Source: Cryptomeria japonica (Eukaryota > Streptophyta > Pinopsida > Cupressales > Cupressaceae). Taken from it: a stretch of DNA of 64,000 bases. The position numbers and the translations under genes are program-made. Below, in pieces: positions 54,226-64,000 of the stretch (the stretch's first letter is position 1; every line of letters starts with the position of its first letter). Under the pieces are notes generated by a model, which searched no databases, was not told the origin of the DNA, and saw only the letters and a program-made list of their open reading frames with translations. Location: assembly GCF_030272615.1 (NCBI RefSeq), contig NC_081410.1:121024640-121088639 (forward strand), given 5' to 3'.

Positions 54226-55602
54226 TGATGAAATATCTTTGATTCCAGGCAGACAACTGAGAGGAGGGGGGTGGGGGTGAATCAATCGTCTCACAAACTT
54301 ACACAATTCAAACTTATTCTTAGATCTGATAATTAAGCATGAAAGCATAATTCAACAACACATCATAAACACACATAACACCAAGATTTTTGACATGGAA
54401 AACCCGGTCAAGGGAAAAACCATGATGGGAACCTACCCACAATATGATAATACTCTATTAGAAGTATTAGAAAATATTACAGTGGGGAATTCTCATGCAT
54501 TCAAACACACTGCCTAGAGCTCACCGCTAAAAAACAACAAGGGCTACAACCTAGGGAAGATTCACCATCTCACAAACAGATTCATATCACATTCAGAAGA
54601 TGATGAACTGAAAAATAACATCTCCTTAATGCCTAGTTACAGTTTTAGTTAAGCACATAACAACTTCCTTCTTCTCACACTTCTTCTCTACCTCTAAAAG
54701 ATGTATACATTCAGTGCACATACATTCTGATTTTCATCCATACACACATTCAAATACAAAGATATTACATTTATTTATACATGACATCAACCTTGTGAAG
54801 ATCATCAAGGTCGACTCAACACTCACCACCTAATTACCAGAATATAACCTCACACACTACAATATCACATGTAGACCAAGAAATGCCAACTAAGACATAA
54901 CACAAACCCATATCACACACCTCGAATGCGAAACACCTCCAAGAATTATGCATCGAACATCTGTAATATGCTACAAGCATCTGGTCGACTAAAACCATGA
55001 AGAACACTAACACACTAGAGAAAATTATTGATCCCTCACACAACAATTAATGTGGACCACCAACACAAAAGGCACATGATCCAAAAACATCATGAAATTC
55101 CATCGCAACATCTGCAATAACACAAATTACTAGAATCATATCATCATTATATCGAACTTCAAGAACACTAACTGCAACGACTGTCAACTTTGAAAAATAA
55201 CATTTGGAGCTCCAAACCACAAACCACTTGAATTAAGAATACACATCAACGTTCCAAACATATCTCTAAAAACAAAGATCAAGATATTATAATGTGGAGC
55301 AATGTAGATCAAAATACTGACACTTTGTCACCATTGAACAACTGAAAAACCAATCGCAACAAGAATGTCCATAAATCACTCAAATTTTCATGCAGATCTT
55401 TGAAAATTGCATTGAATCAACTATAGACAATCCTCTACAAACCCTTTGATCTGTAAACTTTGAACCAACACGCTGACTATGTTGATCAAATCAACTCACT
55501 GAACTCCATTGCGTCACTATCATAGACAGAGAAATATGTTGACATCAATGACAACACATCTCAGATATCTCTCAAGCACGTATTTGTTGCATACTACCAA
55601 CA
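54226..55602 (-). repeat. LTR 2 of the inverted D copies
   Basis: 1377 bp; its reverse complement starts TGTTGGTAGTATGC and ends CATCA. Its left neighbour on the + strand is AATACCAAA, eight bases of the reversed primer site. Its right neighbour is the purine tract at 55603-55614. Confidence 0.88.
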
Positions 55603-55614
55603 ATCTCCCCCTTT
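55603..55614 (-). other. Polypurine tract, inverted D copy 2
   Basis: The - strand reads AAAGGGGGAGAT directly before the LTR. Confidence 0.88.
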
Positions 55615-55859
55615 GACATTGATGGCAACATATGATGTGAAAAACATTAAATGACAAAGAAATCAATATCTCTCTCATAATACTCTCTCCCCCTTAAACA
55701 TCAATTACAAAGGTACATATTTGCACCACAAAACACAAAAATTACTCACAAAACTGACTTACTAACTACTCCCCCTGAGTAACAGCCTCCACACATAAAT
55801 CCAGATCACAAGATATGATTGTGAAATGCACCGGATCGATGCATACTAATGCATCTTAG

Positions 55860-56280
55860 TTCTAATCAGGAGGGGCAATCACCCTTGACTTCTCTCTAAG
55901 ATACTCAAAATTGTCTTTAGGCAAAGGCTTTGTGAAAATGTCTGCAATCTATTCCTTTGTAGACACATACTCCAATCTGAGTTCCTTCTCATTTACCTTG
56001 TCTCTCAAAAAGTGAAACTTGATTGATATATGCTTAGTCTTGGAATGCAACACCTGATTCTTAGAAATGTATATTAGACTTGAATTGTCACAATAGATAG
56101 CAATAGGCTCATCATACACTACTCTGATATCCTTCAACATCTGCTTCATCCATACTACCTGAGTACAATTGTTAATAACATCAATATATTCTGCCTATAC
56201 AGTAGATAAATAAACTGAATTCTGCTTTTTGCTCAACCAAGAAACCAACCTTTTTTCCCAAGAAAAATGTACCACCACTA
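55860..56280 (-). pseudogene. RNase H remnant of inverted D copy 2, truncated
   Basis: 55949-56149 reads KQMLKDIRVVYDEP and CDNSSLIYISKNQVLHSK. 56181-56280 continues upstream with the LSTA-type and FFLGKKVGFLVEQK regions. The match stops abruptly at about 56280, where the sequence switches to the repeat shared with 44924-45003. Confidence 0.82.
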
Positions 56281-56614
56281 ATACTCTTGATCATTATGTC
56301 AAGGTGACCAAGAGCCAACATACTCACGAAGTTTGAGAAGAGAAAGGATATTGAAATAGAAGATTTGTGCAAGCTGCATTATGAAGAACTCATCCACGCA
56401 ATGGGAAGATTATTCAAGAAAGAATTTCATAATGCATTTTAGATATCTAGTCATTTTATTGTAGTTGGAATAAAAAGGAAAACATATGTCTTAAGTCGCA
56501 TTAAGGAATGACCTTGTAATTTGTTGGAGATTTATTTATTTCTCTACTCATTAAAATATTGAGGCTTCCACTAGGCTTATAGTGCACATGCCTATTTTGG
56601 CCTCACTCAGCTAA
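56281..56614. other. Right flank of the D cluster, repeat and unrecognised remnant
   Basis: The first ~90 bp repeat 44924-45003. Beyond them a + strand frame reads DIEIEDLCKLHYEELIHAMG and RLFKKEFHNAF, protein-like but unassigned. No other feature is seen. Confidence 0.4.
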
Positions 56615-56625
56615 AACACACACAC

Positions 56626-56685
<60 letters not shown>
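56615..56685. repeat. CA microsatellite (about 70 bp)
   Basis: An almost uninterrupted (CA)n run with one G interruption near 56630. Likely variable in length. Confidence 0.97.
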
Positions 56686-56688
<3 letters not shown>

Positions 56689-58477
56689 ATAATAATATGG
56701 ATATATACAAATCAATGAGGGATGGATCTACAGATGCAACTCAATGAGATTAGTTAGAGCTAACTGGACTTAGGAGTTAAGCAGAGTTTCCTCTTCCCTT
56801 ATGGAGTTATGAGCTTTTGAATCCTATGCAATAAATAAGAACTTAACAGAGGCAATGTAATTATCGAAAATACTATAAATGAAGAGACTTTCATATTAAT
56901 ATTGATTTAAAAATACTGTGTTCACATGCATTAAGAGGACCGAACCTCTTTTGTATTTGTTTTTGCGCAAGCTCCACTTCGAACGATGATCCTTACCTTG
57001 TCAACAAAGTTGGTTTTCAGAAAGCCTGCAAATGATTGGTAATTGTTTATGCATTTAGACACTTTTCAAGTCAAAAAAATGGGTAATGAGTTTAGAAGAA
57101 ACTCATTTGACCTAAATCTGCAACCATAATGCAAACTATGTTCCACACCTCTTGCAACTACTAGTCAATCCTTTCTGACATGAGGAAAGAAAAAGAACTA
57201 TTTGCAACACTGCTAAAATACAGAGGCCACAACAGATAAATACAGATGAACATTCTAGAGGGGGCAAATTAATACCGCCAACAACTGCACAAAAAATGGA
57301 TATGTATGCATTAGTACAAATAATAATATTCATGTTGTCCTTTCCAATAATGGGACCTAGACTCTAATAGAATACAAATACGAGAGGCCATTTCCTGTAC
57401 GATGTCCTGTATAAACAATAAAATGCATTCAAGACATACAAAAATGTAAAAAATAGAAATAAATATGAGAGTTGTATGTTGATATTTACTGTCACCTATA
57501 CTTTAATAGAATACAGATGCCAGAGGCCATTTTCTGTACATTGTCCTCTACAAACAATTCAATACATTGAAGGAATACATAATTGTCAAAAATAGAAATA
57601 AATATACATTGAATAAAATGACATTTCTTAGGGATACATATCTCATGCCATAATATTTTATTGAGATTTTGGTATAATTTATTTACATTTTGGTACATTT
57701 CACTGAACAAAATAAGATTTCCTTAGATTCTTATCATTTTGGATTGTTGTAAATAAATAAAATATTAGACCATTTAACAAAAATAAAAATACATTTTTAT
57801 AGATCAATAAGAAAAAAGATAAATAGTGTTATTCAAATTTTAATAAAACGTGCCCTAAACAAAACTATACAAATAAATATGAATGTTTCAAAATACTCCA
57901 ATATGATTGGTTAGCCTCAAAGAACTAATGCATCCAATAAATGCATTAATAATTCAACTAATAAGTCCAAGGGGTTGAGCTTAACTGGTTAACTCTTGGC
58001 CTTCCATAGAATGGGGAAGGACATAATAATAATAATAATTCAAAATACTTATTACCTATCAAAAAAATAAAAATAATCCAACTAATAAAATAGAAATATA
58101 TACAAATAAATTAAAAAATAAAAATAAAAAATGAAATTAGATCACATGGCTCCAAAACAATGCTATACACTTTTTAAAAAGAGCCTCCACGATGCTACAT
58201 GGAGTTTCGTCAATCGGACTTCAAAAAATTTTGTGGAACAATTTTATTGTTAACCCATTTTTTCTTTCTATTTCTAAAATTCCAAATCTCCTCTGGTGGT
58301 ATTCGACCTCCGTAGTTAAGCTCGTCACTCTGGCCTTATTTTTATTTCTTCACATGCCCATTTTCTGTTATATCTGTCTCAGAAATCGGCCTAGCGATCC
58401 AAATCAGTGTTTGCTTAATATTTTTACCATTGTTTGTCTTGGAAGACGTAGTTGAAAGTTAGTCAAGCTAAGAAGAA
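56686..58477. other. Upstream region of the RSZ gene, with a local tandem duplication
   Basis: AT-rich without an open gene. Two imperfect copies of a block of about 110 bp lie at about 57362-57470 and 57501-57610 (AGAGGCCATTT, TGTAC and TGTCCT shared). An ATTGG box is present near 57909. The 5' UTR of the downstream gene must end at 58477, but the transcription start cannot be fixed by eye. Confidence 0.5.
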
Positions 58478-58566
58478 ATGGCTCGCATATACGTGGGGAA
58501 TTTGGATCCCCGTGTAACCGAGCGGGAGCTGGAGGATGAGTTTAGAGTATTTGGTGTACTGCGCAG
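58478..58566 (+). CDS. RSZ-type SR splicing factor, first coding exon
   Basis: ATG at 58478 opens residues MARIYVGNLDPRVTERELED, then EFRVFGVLR. This is the start of the RNA-recognition motif of plant RSZ21/RSZ22 (9G8-like) proteins: RNP2 is IYVGNL and the DPRVTERELEDEFR stretch is almost invariant in that family. The exon ends CGCAG before GTGGGT (donor GT at 58567-58568), leaving a split codon. The full protein should continue with the rest of the RRM, one CCHC zinc knuckle and an RS tail; none is found before the window ends, so the first intron exceeds 5.4 kb. RSZ proteins bind pre-mRNA and help choose splice sites in the nucleus. The choice between RSZ21 and RSZ22 cannot be made from this exon. 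Confidence 0.9.
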
Positions 58567-60283
58567 GTGGGTTTTTCTCTCTTCTTTCCGTAACACAGTG
58601 ATTTTACCAATGTTTAAGCTCTTATTTAGGGTTTCTAGGGTTTTATGGATTGTTTTTGAATAAATATTTTTTCTTTTTCCTTTTTTTTTTTTCTCTTCAA
58701 ATTTGAGGCCTTTGACTGTGTACCGAGTATAATGCAGCATGAGTAAAGATCCCATGTCGATCGATATACCGCCAATTTTCCTTGCTATTCATTGCGTTCA
58801 CCTTTAACGTTAGGGTTATGTTATTATCGTAGTTGATGTGAGCGTGTCCGTAGGGTAGCTGGCTAGATGGTGAATGCATGTGTAATCCACAATGAATGTG
58901 AGACACTTGAAGATGGAGGGAGATAGGCTCGTGAACCTCGAAACAATTTAAGGTAAATAAATGAAACAATTCCCTTCACGAACCCTTGTATAAGAGGATC
59001 TCATACACGATTAATTGTCTCACTGCACAGAGACCTCGAAAAGTACCTTTACCTTTACCTTTTCTGGTGATCATAGATCAAAGGGATAGCGAGGTATAAT
59101 ACAAAAGAGATGACCCCTTTCGAGAATTATAGGAAGATTTTGCTTGTTTTAAAAGGCGATCGTTTTAAAATTATTTTCCTTTAAATGTATTTAAATAAGA
59201 TTTTTCTAGCTTTCTTTAGTTGTAATGTCCTTGACGAAACCCCCTTTCTCTGAAATATTGTAGATTGTAACATGAGATTTCAAAACTTTTACATTAATTG
59301 CTATCATTGTATATTCCCTCATGGAATAACCTTTCCTTTTTACTAAGAGGAAAAATGTATTTTCAGCTCTGTTCCACAAATTCTACTTTTTGAAGGGTGA
59401 GAGGATCACAGGAATGCAAACAGTATATATATATATATTTCTAAAATCCTAAGAGTGTCATGTAAATAGGATAATGCCACAGGGCAGGGATGGAAAACTG
59501 AAGGTTGGAGATGCGTACCTGTTGAATCTATGTGTTTTGTAAATAATATAAGGTGCAAACAAACGTCTTGCTGTAAATTGGTACACTTCCACATGCCCTG
59601 GAGGGGGGTAGCTACACCCCAAACAGTGGATCTACTATAATCAGACAAGCAATATGGCTGCAGTCTTGCAGATAGAAAAGACCGAGAACTGTATTATCTG
59701 GCATTCTGCTGTAATGGCTTGCTGTCCCCATTGACTACCAATTGTTAATGTCAGAGAAGCTAACCTACTTTTTCCATGTATTCAAGCTTCCTTCCATTTT
59801 GTATTTATGCAAACAACTTTTAAAGATCTGATTCTTAGTGGTTGTTGCTTAAATATTGAGTTTTCCCTGGATTTCTGAAATCACCCACACCCCCTGGTCA
59901 ATATAGTTTTGATCAGAATGGCAAGAGAATTCCTGGTTTGTAGTTATGTTGGTGGAGCCTCAACAATCTCTACTTACATAGTTCCTTGGTCCTCCAAGAC
60001 AGTTTCGTTTAGAATCTTGAGAATGAAGCTAGAAATTTCTCAATATGACTGGGTGATTCAAATAATTTGGTGATATTTTTCCTCTGCTTAGTTCCTTGGT
60101 CCTCCAACATGGTGCCGTTTAGATTCTTCATTGTTGAGAATTAAGCTTGAAAGTTTTTGATTTGACTGGTTCATTCAAAGAATATGGTGAGATTCCTCAA
60201 TGACTTTATTCTTCTGGGTATCAAAATGACTTCATTTGTGCCTTAATGTTTGACATATTGGAGCATTTTTTGTGAAGCTGTGA

Positions 60284-60587
60284 ACATGGCATTCCACTTT
60301 TGCATAGTCAGAGTTGAGTCTATAAACAACCAAACCCTGAAATTATTTTCACAGGTTGGTCTTTGGGACAAGTCTAGTTCCATGCAAGTACTGTCAAAAT
60401 TGGTTACAATTTTGTGGCTAGACCTTGATACATGTACATGGCATTCCACTTTTGCATAGTCAGAGTTGAGTCTATAAACAACCAAACCCTGAAATTATTT
60501 TCACAGGTTGGTCTTTGGGACAAGTCTAGTTCCATGCAAGTACTGTCAAAATTGGTTACAATTTTGTGGCTAGACCTTGATACATGT
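60284..60587. repeat. Perfect tandem duplication, 2 x 152 bp
   Basis: 60284-60435 and 60436-60587 appear identical base for base (start ACATGGCATTCCAC, end GATACATGT). Identity implies a very recent event or an assembly artefact. Each copy contains TTATTTTCACAG followed by GTT, a splice-acceptor-like signal. Confidence 0.93.
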
Positions 60588-61963
60588 ACAAGCTACCCTA
60601 CCTGTTAGTTGTTGCCAATTAAATATGGAGAAATTTTCATCCATAAGTGGAGTGGATCATTAGGCAGCTAAATCTATTTTGAAGACGACTGGTATGGAAA
60701 AGAAGCACAGTTAAAATAAATAGTTGGAGTGATTTTTATAACTAGGCTTTTTTCTTGATCTTTTCAAATTTCATTATGATATTCAAATCAAACAATAAAG
60801 AAGCCTGAAGAGCATTTATAAAGGGGAGCATTTCCATCCAAACAAAGTCCATCTGGAGGCAATAAATCCAGAGGGCCTAATATAAGATACTGAAGGCTTA
60901 CTTGCACTGACATATTCAATCCATGACAATTTTAGACCTGAAATTAGAGAGATTATTTTATGTTTAGATTTTGTTTCCCTTCATCTTAGTAGAAGGAAAA
61001 GAATGCGGAAACTGTCCAAAAGGAATGAAAAGTTCATTGCAAAGATGGCTTCAAAGAGGTAGAAGCCAGGATGTAGAGTGCTTTGGTAAAAGGGAGAATG
61101 GTTGTAGTTGTAGGGAAAGTGTCACACCCCTGCCAGGAAATATTCTCACACTGTCTTTAGAAAGAAAATAAAAATGCCAATGCTCAGAAAATTGTCTTAT
61201 TTATAAGGCTTTACAGTTTTCTGTGATTTAGGTTAAAGGACTAATGTATAAAGCAGCAGTTTGTATGATTAAATACTAATTGCCCAAGTCAGGCAGTGCT
61301 ATAATTAAAGTCTATATTAGACAGCAATTAGCATGTTAAATTATTAATATAAAGAAAACGTCAAAAGGCAGCGATTTTATCACATTGAAGTACAGCAATC
61401 TAAAGTCAGCATTGATGCATAAACTTGTGTATATACAGTGATCCATATAGAAGACAACAAAATAACTATAAGTTAAGGCATATTTTAAAGATTTGCGTGT
61501 TAAAAGAGAATTGATTTGTGCTTATATTAATATGTGTGTTATTAATCATTGATGGGGAGCTTACACTTAGACAGTGATTTAAATAAGTTAAACAGCAGCT
61601 TTTTATTACTGAAGGGGCAACGATCAGTTATAAGAAGCACCACTTTTGGGAGGGTTGTGATTGTGAAAGGACATAACCCTCCATTACTGATTGAGGGATA
61701 TATATAGCAGATCGGCACTCAAAGGAAACCATCAAAGAGATCAGATCATATATAAAAATCTGCAATCAGTAAACAGTAGACTGGTAATCCAGCAAGCAAT
61801 TGGTATGCAATATGGATGGATGATATATATTAATGAGTTTATTAATCTATTTATATTTCCATAATTAGTAAAATTATTTATTTATTGCCTTACAAGCAAT
61901 GATAGGTGGAATTGAATGAAATATGATAGGGAGAGGCAGAAGACCGGTTCCCAAAATCTAAGC

Positions 61964-63243
61964 CAAAGAAACGGGACTCAGACTCGGCTCGGACTCGGCA
62001 AGGCCGACTTGGACTCGGACTCGGGACTCGGCGTCAGACTCGGCTTTAGACTTGGTTGGACTCGGGAAAGTGAAAAACTCAAGAAATTTAGAGATTTTTT
62101 AAGATTTAAAACTTGTTTCAGGCACCCTTTATTGAATACACCTTAAAGACACAATAACATCATCAAACTCGGCTCATTTGATTACATACACAAGTATACA
62201 TCAATCACATAAGCATAAACGCAAATTGTAGCTGAAGGAAATAACAAACATAGATATATAAATATTGTCAAATGTATACAATATTACAAAACTCATGGAA
62301 TAAAAAATCCATGTCATCATATGATTATCATCAAATGTTTCATACAAATACCAAAGGTAAATACAACTACAAGCCTATGGCTCAGAGGAGCCTGCACCCT
62401 CCGGTTCCAGCCCCCTGTGAAGGCGTCTAAGGTAGGTCCTGGATGATTCGACAACCATAGCTGCTCCTCATGACACCATGCCATGCTCACCAACATTAGG
62501 AACATCCGTGTCACTATCCGCCTCTGAATCTCCTGTATGTGCTCGTGCTCTCCGCTCCTCCTCTGCCATGGCTACAGTCTCAACCTCTATATCTACCCGG
62601 TCGATCCAATCAGTGTCAGACTTGGAGCTTAAATTTTCCCTACTTATATTGATGCAGTTTCCCCCCATATTTTTTGACGGGGGTTTGGGGGCAGCGCCCC
62701 CAAGGTGGGGTCAAGGGGCAGCACGCCTTGCGCGCTCCCTGTCGCGATACAGGGCGGGGTCGAGGGGCAGCACCCCGCGAGGCCAAAAAAACTTATTATT
62801 TAATAAAGGTGTCAGACCCTAATTTTTCTCATTCTCAGGCGCTCCCTGTCGCGATATAGGGCGGGGTCGAGGGGCAGCGCCCTGCGAGGCCAAAAAAACT
62901 TATTATTTAATAAAGGTGTCAGGTGTTATTTTTCTATTGGCTGACATGTTGTAACCCTAATTTTTCTCATTCTCAGGCGAAGGTTGTAGTGAACAAAGAC
63001 AATACCATTCATTTAAAAAGAACTTTTTAAAATGTATTTTTTTTGTCATTTTACTAACCCAACTAGAAGCCGAGTTTGGGGCTTGGGACTCGTCGAGTTT
63101 GGCGAGTTTGAGCCAAACTCGCCAACTTGGCAAGTCTGGCGAGTTTGCTTGCTAGACTCGGACAAGTCCGAGTCCTAGAGACTCGACGAGTATGACTCGG
63201 ACTCGGACTCGCTGAGTTTAGGCGAGTCCCGTTTCTATGATTG
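61964..63243. mobile_element. TIR DNA transposon (1280 bp) with ACTCGG subterminal repeats
   Basis: Inverted ends share AGAAACGGGACTC (61968-61980 and, reversed, 63223-63235). Both outer ends begin CAA, and AGC flanks each side (61961-61963, 63244-63246). Subterminal regions (61972-62060 and 63060-63230) are dense with ACTCGG/CCGAGT hexamers. An uninterrupted copy of the target at about 63440-63510 gives an empty site. On the - strand 62468-62668 reads DWIDRVDIEVETVAMAEEERR, possibly the tail of a transposase. Superfamily is unresolved; CACTA-like 3 bp or decayed hAT 8 bp duplications are both possible. Confidence 0.75.
62640..62970. repeat. GC-rich direct repeats and hairpins inside the TIR transposon
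   Basis: A unit starting GCGCTCCCTGTCGCGATA is repeated at 62732 and 62839 (107 bp step). CCCTGT-CGCGAT-ACAGGG in copy 1 and GGGGGC-AGC-GCCCCC near 62688 are perfect short hairpins. Each unit ends in TTATTATTTAATAAAGGTGTC. A further copy of TAATTTTTCTCATTCTCAGG occurs near 62950. The block stands out sharply from the AT-rich surroundings. Confidence 0.85.
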
Positions 63244-64000
63244 AGCACACCGCCCCTTTGTTGGATGGACGGGAGTTCCTTCCACTTGTGGGCCAATGGG
63301 TTGAATTGTCTTGGTTGGATGTTCCATGCACTTGGGCTTAGTTGTGATGAACAGTCTCCGGGTGTCCTCTCATGCTTTTCCTTCCAATCCCTACTATTGT
63401 TCGATGTTGGAACTGAAACTATAAAATAAAAGCAATCATGTATGGGTTAGAAAGGAGATATGGAAGGGAGAGCTAGTAGGCTGGTTCCACAATATAAGCA
63501 CACCACCCATGTTGGATGGACGAGAGTTCCTACCACTTGTGGGCCAAGGGTTCAAATTGTCTTGGTTGGACGTTCCATGCTCTTGGGCTTAGTTGTGATG
63601 AACAATCTCCGGGTGCCCTATCATGCGTTCCCTTCCAATCCCTACTATAATTGATTGTTAGGAATTGTAGAATGAATCCAAATAGGAGACATTTTCTATC
63701 CTTTTTTTTGAATTTTAATTGCTTATTTACTTAGAAGTTCAATAGTTACTAAATGATTTAATTATAGAATATTAATTGTAAACAAATTATGTTGTTGGAA
63801 TTGTTACTTTGGGCAAAAACCAGGTATACCCCATCAAGGGACATTACAGAAAGAACTTGGCCCTCTTCCCTTGTGTAATATGGGAAACTAAACTACCATT
63901 GAATAATGATCTTTTTTGCCAAATTTCACTTGTTGAAATGTTGTAAAGTGCACAATTGATGGCAATCTTTTCAAACTATTTCATGAGTATCTGGCAAATT

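Larger units (their letters stand above)
61916..63660. repeat. Imperfect tandem repeat, one unit split by the TIR transposon
   Basis: Unit 1 is 61916-61963 plus 63244-63405; unit 2 is about 63445-63655. Shared blocks include TTGGATGGACG, CCACTTGTGGGCCAA, GGGCTTAGTTGTGATGAAC and TCCAATCCCTACTAT. I recognise no gene in the unit. Unit 2 provides the pre-insertion sequence for the transposon. Confidence 0.8.
58567..64000 (+). other. First intron of the RSZ gene (incomplete)
   Basis: After the donor no segment encodes the rest of the RRM on the + strand, so I treat the remainder as intron. It contains a short TA repeat near 59427, a perfect 152 bp tandem duplication, a TIR transposon and a second tandem repeat near the end. 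A truncated or silenced gene copy lacking later exons is the alternative. Confidence 0.6.

Noticed and set aside
57967..58040. SINE suggested by an A-box-like TGAGCTTAACTGGTTAA and a following (AAT)n
   Set aside because: No B box follows at the right distance and target duplications are not clear.
62478..62822. 114-codon + strand frame
   Set aside because: It crosses the GC-rich hairpin block of a transposon and is opposite to a better candidate frame on the - strand.

Overview
This is a plant nuclear window dominated by nested transposable elements. The only host gene I can name is the first exon of an RSZ-type (zinc-knuckle SR) splicing factor near the right end. Stacked Copia and Ty3/Gypsy LTR elements, methionyl-tRNA-type primer sites, long AT-rich spacers and an intron longer than 5.4 kb fit a large, repeat-rich plant genome. 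A conifer or other gymnosperm is my guess, but no diagnostic single-copy locus proves it.

Layout, left to right. (1) 1-8885: an old Copia element (A, + strand). Its 5' LTR is cut by the window edge, gag-pol is full of stops, and its 1715 bp 3' LTR is complete. (2) A Ty3/Gypsy element of the Tat type lies on the - strand. Its left LTR is split into 8886-9043 and 15040-15586, its interior runs 15587-30313 and its right LTR is 30314-31501. Element A appears to sit in the left LTR, and a second Copia element (B, 9044-15039, - strand) certainly does. B has two 886 bp LTRs that look almost identical, a perfect 5 bp target duplication (AAACT) and one polyprotein frame broken by a single TAG. The Gypsy RT-RNase H junction is split by a 2210 bp solo-LTR-like insert (19850-22059) flanked by CTTCC. 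(3) 31502-36283: old AT-rich sequence with unrecognised coding remnants and a perfect hairpin. (4) 36284-44862: Copia element C (+), flanked by CTAAC and carrying a 1.5 kb solo LTR at 40219-41720. (5) 45015-56280: a rearranged cluster of a C-related Copia family (D). A + strand 5' half (LTR, gag, part of integrase) faces two LTR-linked, truncated - strand copies. Its 5' LTR contains a 333 bp TRIM with perfect target duplications, and its protease-integrase region contains a Helitron-like insert. (6) 56281-58477: repeat remnants, a CA microsatellite and the upstream region of the RSZ gene. (7) 58478-64000: RSZ exon 1 and the start of a long intron holding a perfect 152 bp tandem duplication and a 1.28 kb TIR DNA transposon.

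Order of events inferred from nesting: the Gypsy element came first, then the solo-LTR insert and Copia A. Copia B is probably the youngest, because its LTRs have hardly diverged. No element here looks fully autonomous as read. B is closest to intact. The Gypsy integrase has glutamine where the catalytic glutamate belongs, and C and D have both lost the protease active site.
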